Shown in pieces: positions 63,483 through 64,000 of a stretch of DNA of 64,000 bases. A model generated the notes under the pieces. That model had not been told where the DNA came from. It saw only the letters and a list, made by a program, of their open reading frames with translations, and did no database searches. Where the stretch lies: the NCBI RefSeq assembly GCF_021272185.1, contig NZ_JAJSEC010000003.1, forward strand, positions 124,001 through 188,000. Direction: 5' to 3'. This stretch comes from Roseivivax sp. GX 12232. GTDB taxonomy: Bacteria; Pseudomonadota; Alphaproteobacteria; Rhodobacterales; Rhodobacteraceae. The position numbers and the translations under genes were made by a program. Each line of letters opens with the position of its first letter. The stretch's first letter is position 1.

Positions 63483-64000
63483 ATGGAGAGCCTCGGACCC
63501 GAAGCCTGGGAGGCGGTGCGCCTTTCGCTCAAGGTCGCCTTCTGGGCGACGCTCGTGGCGCTGCCGCCGGGGCTGGCGGTGGCCTACCTGCTCGCGCGCG
63601 GGCGCTTCCCGGGCCACGGGCTTCTGAACGGGCTGGTGCATCTGCCCTTGATCCTGCCGCCGGTGGTGACCGGCTACCTGCTGCTTCTGAGCTTCGGGCG
63701 GCAGGGCTGGCTCGGCGCCCCGCTCGAGGCGGTCTTCGGCATCAGCCTGGCCTTCCGCTGGACCGGGGCGGCGCTGGCCGCGGGCATCATGGCCTTTCCG
63801 CTCCTGGTGCGCGCGATCCGGCTGGCGATCGAGGCGGTGGACCCCGGCCTCGAGGAGGCGGCGGCGACGCTCGGGGCCTCGCGGGCACGGGTCTTTGCCA
63901 CGGTGACCCTGCCGCTGATCCTGCCCGGGGTGATCGCCGGCGCGGTCCTGGCCTTCGCCAAGGCCATGGGCGAGTTCGGCGCCACGATCACCTTCGTGTC
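63483..64000 (+). CDS. modB: Molybdate ABC transporter permease (C-terminus beyond window)
   Basis: About 172 residues visible. N-terminus MESLGPEAWEAVRLSLKV leads into helices FWATLVALPPGLAVAYLL, and HLPLILPPVVTGYLLLLSFG, the standard ModB pattern. The EAA motif that contacts the ATPase is LEEAAATLGASRARVFATV, followed by LPLILPGVIAGAVLAFAKAMGEFG. An AGAAGGG ribosome site precedes the ATG. It forms an operon with modA; modC is expected downstream. Confidence 0.93.
   Translation, partial: MESLGPEAWEAVRLSLKVAFWATLVALPPGLAVAYLLARGRFPGHGLLNGLVHLPLILPPVVTGYLLLLSFGRQGWLGAPLEAVFGISLAFRWTGAALAAGIMAFPLLVRAIRLAIEAVDPGLEEAAATLGASRARVFATVTLPLILPGVIAGAVLAFAKAMGEFGATITFV

Overview
The window is GC-rich, gene-dense DNA from an alphaproteobacterium, most likely of the Rhodobacteraceae (Roseobacter/Rhodobacter group). 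Pointers are the alphaproteobacterial 96-residue L28, a fused MrpAB antiporter subunit, a Hint-domain protein, PrpE and MeaB, an NuoE-NuoF fused formate dehydrogenase beta subunit, an ImuA gene behind a GTTC-N7-GTTC SOS box, and interspersed GC hairpins ending in GAGGTATTTTTG. I see no prophage, insertion sequence, CRISPR array, tRNA or rRNA gene. It reads as a core-chromosome segment.

Layout, left to right. 1-1.85 kb: gph (partial) and rpe on the minus strand, a 36-codon ORF followed by a large hairpin, then aroQ. 1.9-4.2 kb: a minus-strand sulfur operon (periplasmic rhodanese, YeeE/YedE transporter, 56-residue membrane protein). 4.6-10.7 kb: a complete Mrp cation/proton antiporter operon (AB-C-D-E-F-G). 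10.9-15 kb: Hint protein, SH3 protein, 2-hydroxyacid dehydrogenase, diguanylate cyclase. 15-19.4 kb: leuA with a leucine-rich leader peptide, divergent from argD-argF. 19.4-25.4 kb: three twin-hairpin repeats, hrpB, gnd, meaB, rpmB. 25.6-26.6 kb: a secreted 113-residue protein ending in a RAPP motif, a stem-loop, and a PCuA(C) copper chaperone. 26.7-37.2 kb: housekeeping genes (cobB-type sirtuin, phosphatase, rbsD, lepA, acylphosphatase, glyA, nadK, YetF/DUF421) with small unknowns. 37.3-43.8 kb: prpE, a sulfotransferase/flavin-oxidase pair, an acyl-CoA ligase and a protease-like protein that has lost HExxH. 44-50 kb: a nucleoside salvage cluster cdd-deoA-deoB-add-upp. 50.5-57.6 kb: maeB, a formate dehydrogenase beta subunit without partners, an AlkB-like monooxygenase, a lytic transglycosylase. 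57.7-64 kb: ftsY, MgtC, EamA transporter, ispZ, imuA, modA and modB (partial).

Themes. Carbon and acyl-CoA metabolism is well represented (prpE, meaB, acyl-CoA ligase, maeB, gnd, rpe, gph). The salvage cluster would convert nucleosides to bases and pentose phosphates. The strongest regulatory signals are three: a probably leaderless leucine attenuator upstream of leuA, a candidate copper-linked arrest peptide upstream of the copper chaperone, and an SOS box on an imuA that is not followed by imuB.

The most unusual non-coding structure is a pair of 169-bp elements at 31603-31771 and 50083-50251, in opposite orientation. They have identical GC-rich arms and diverged centres. All functional assignments rest on motif recognition from the sequence; no database search was possible.
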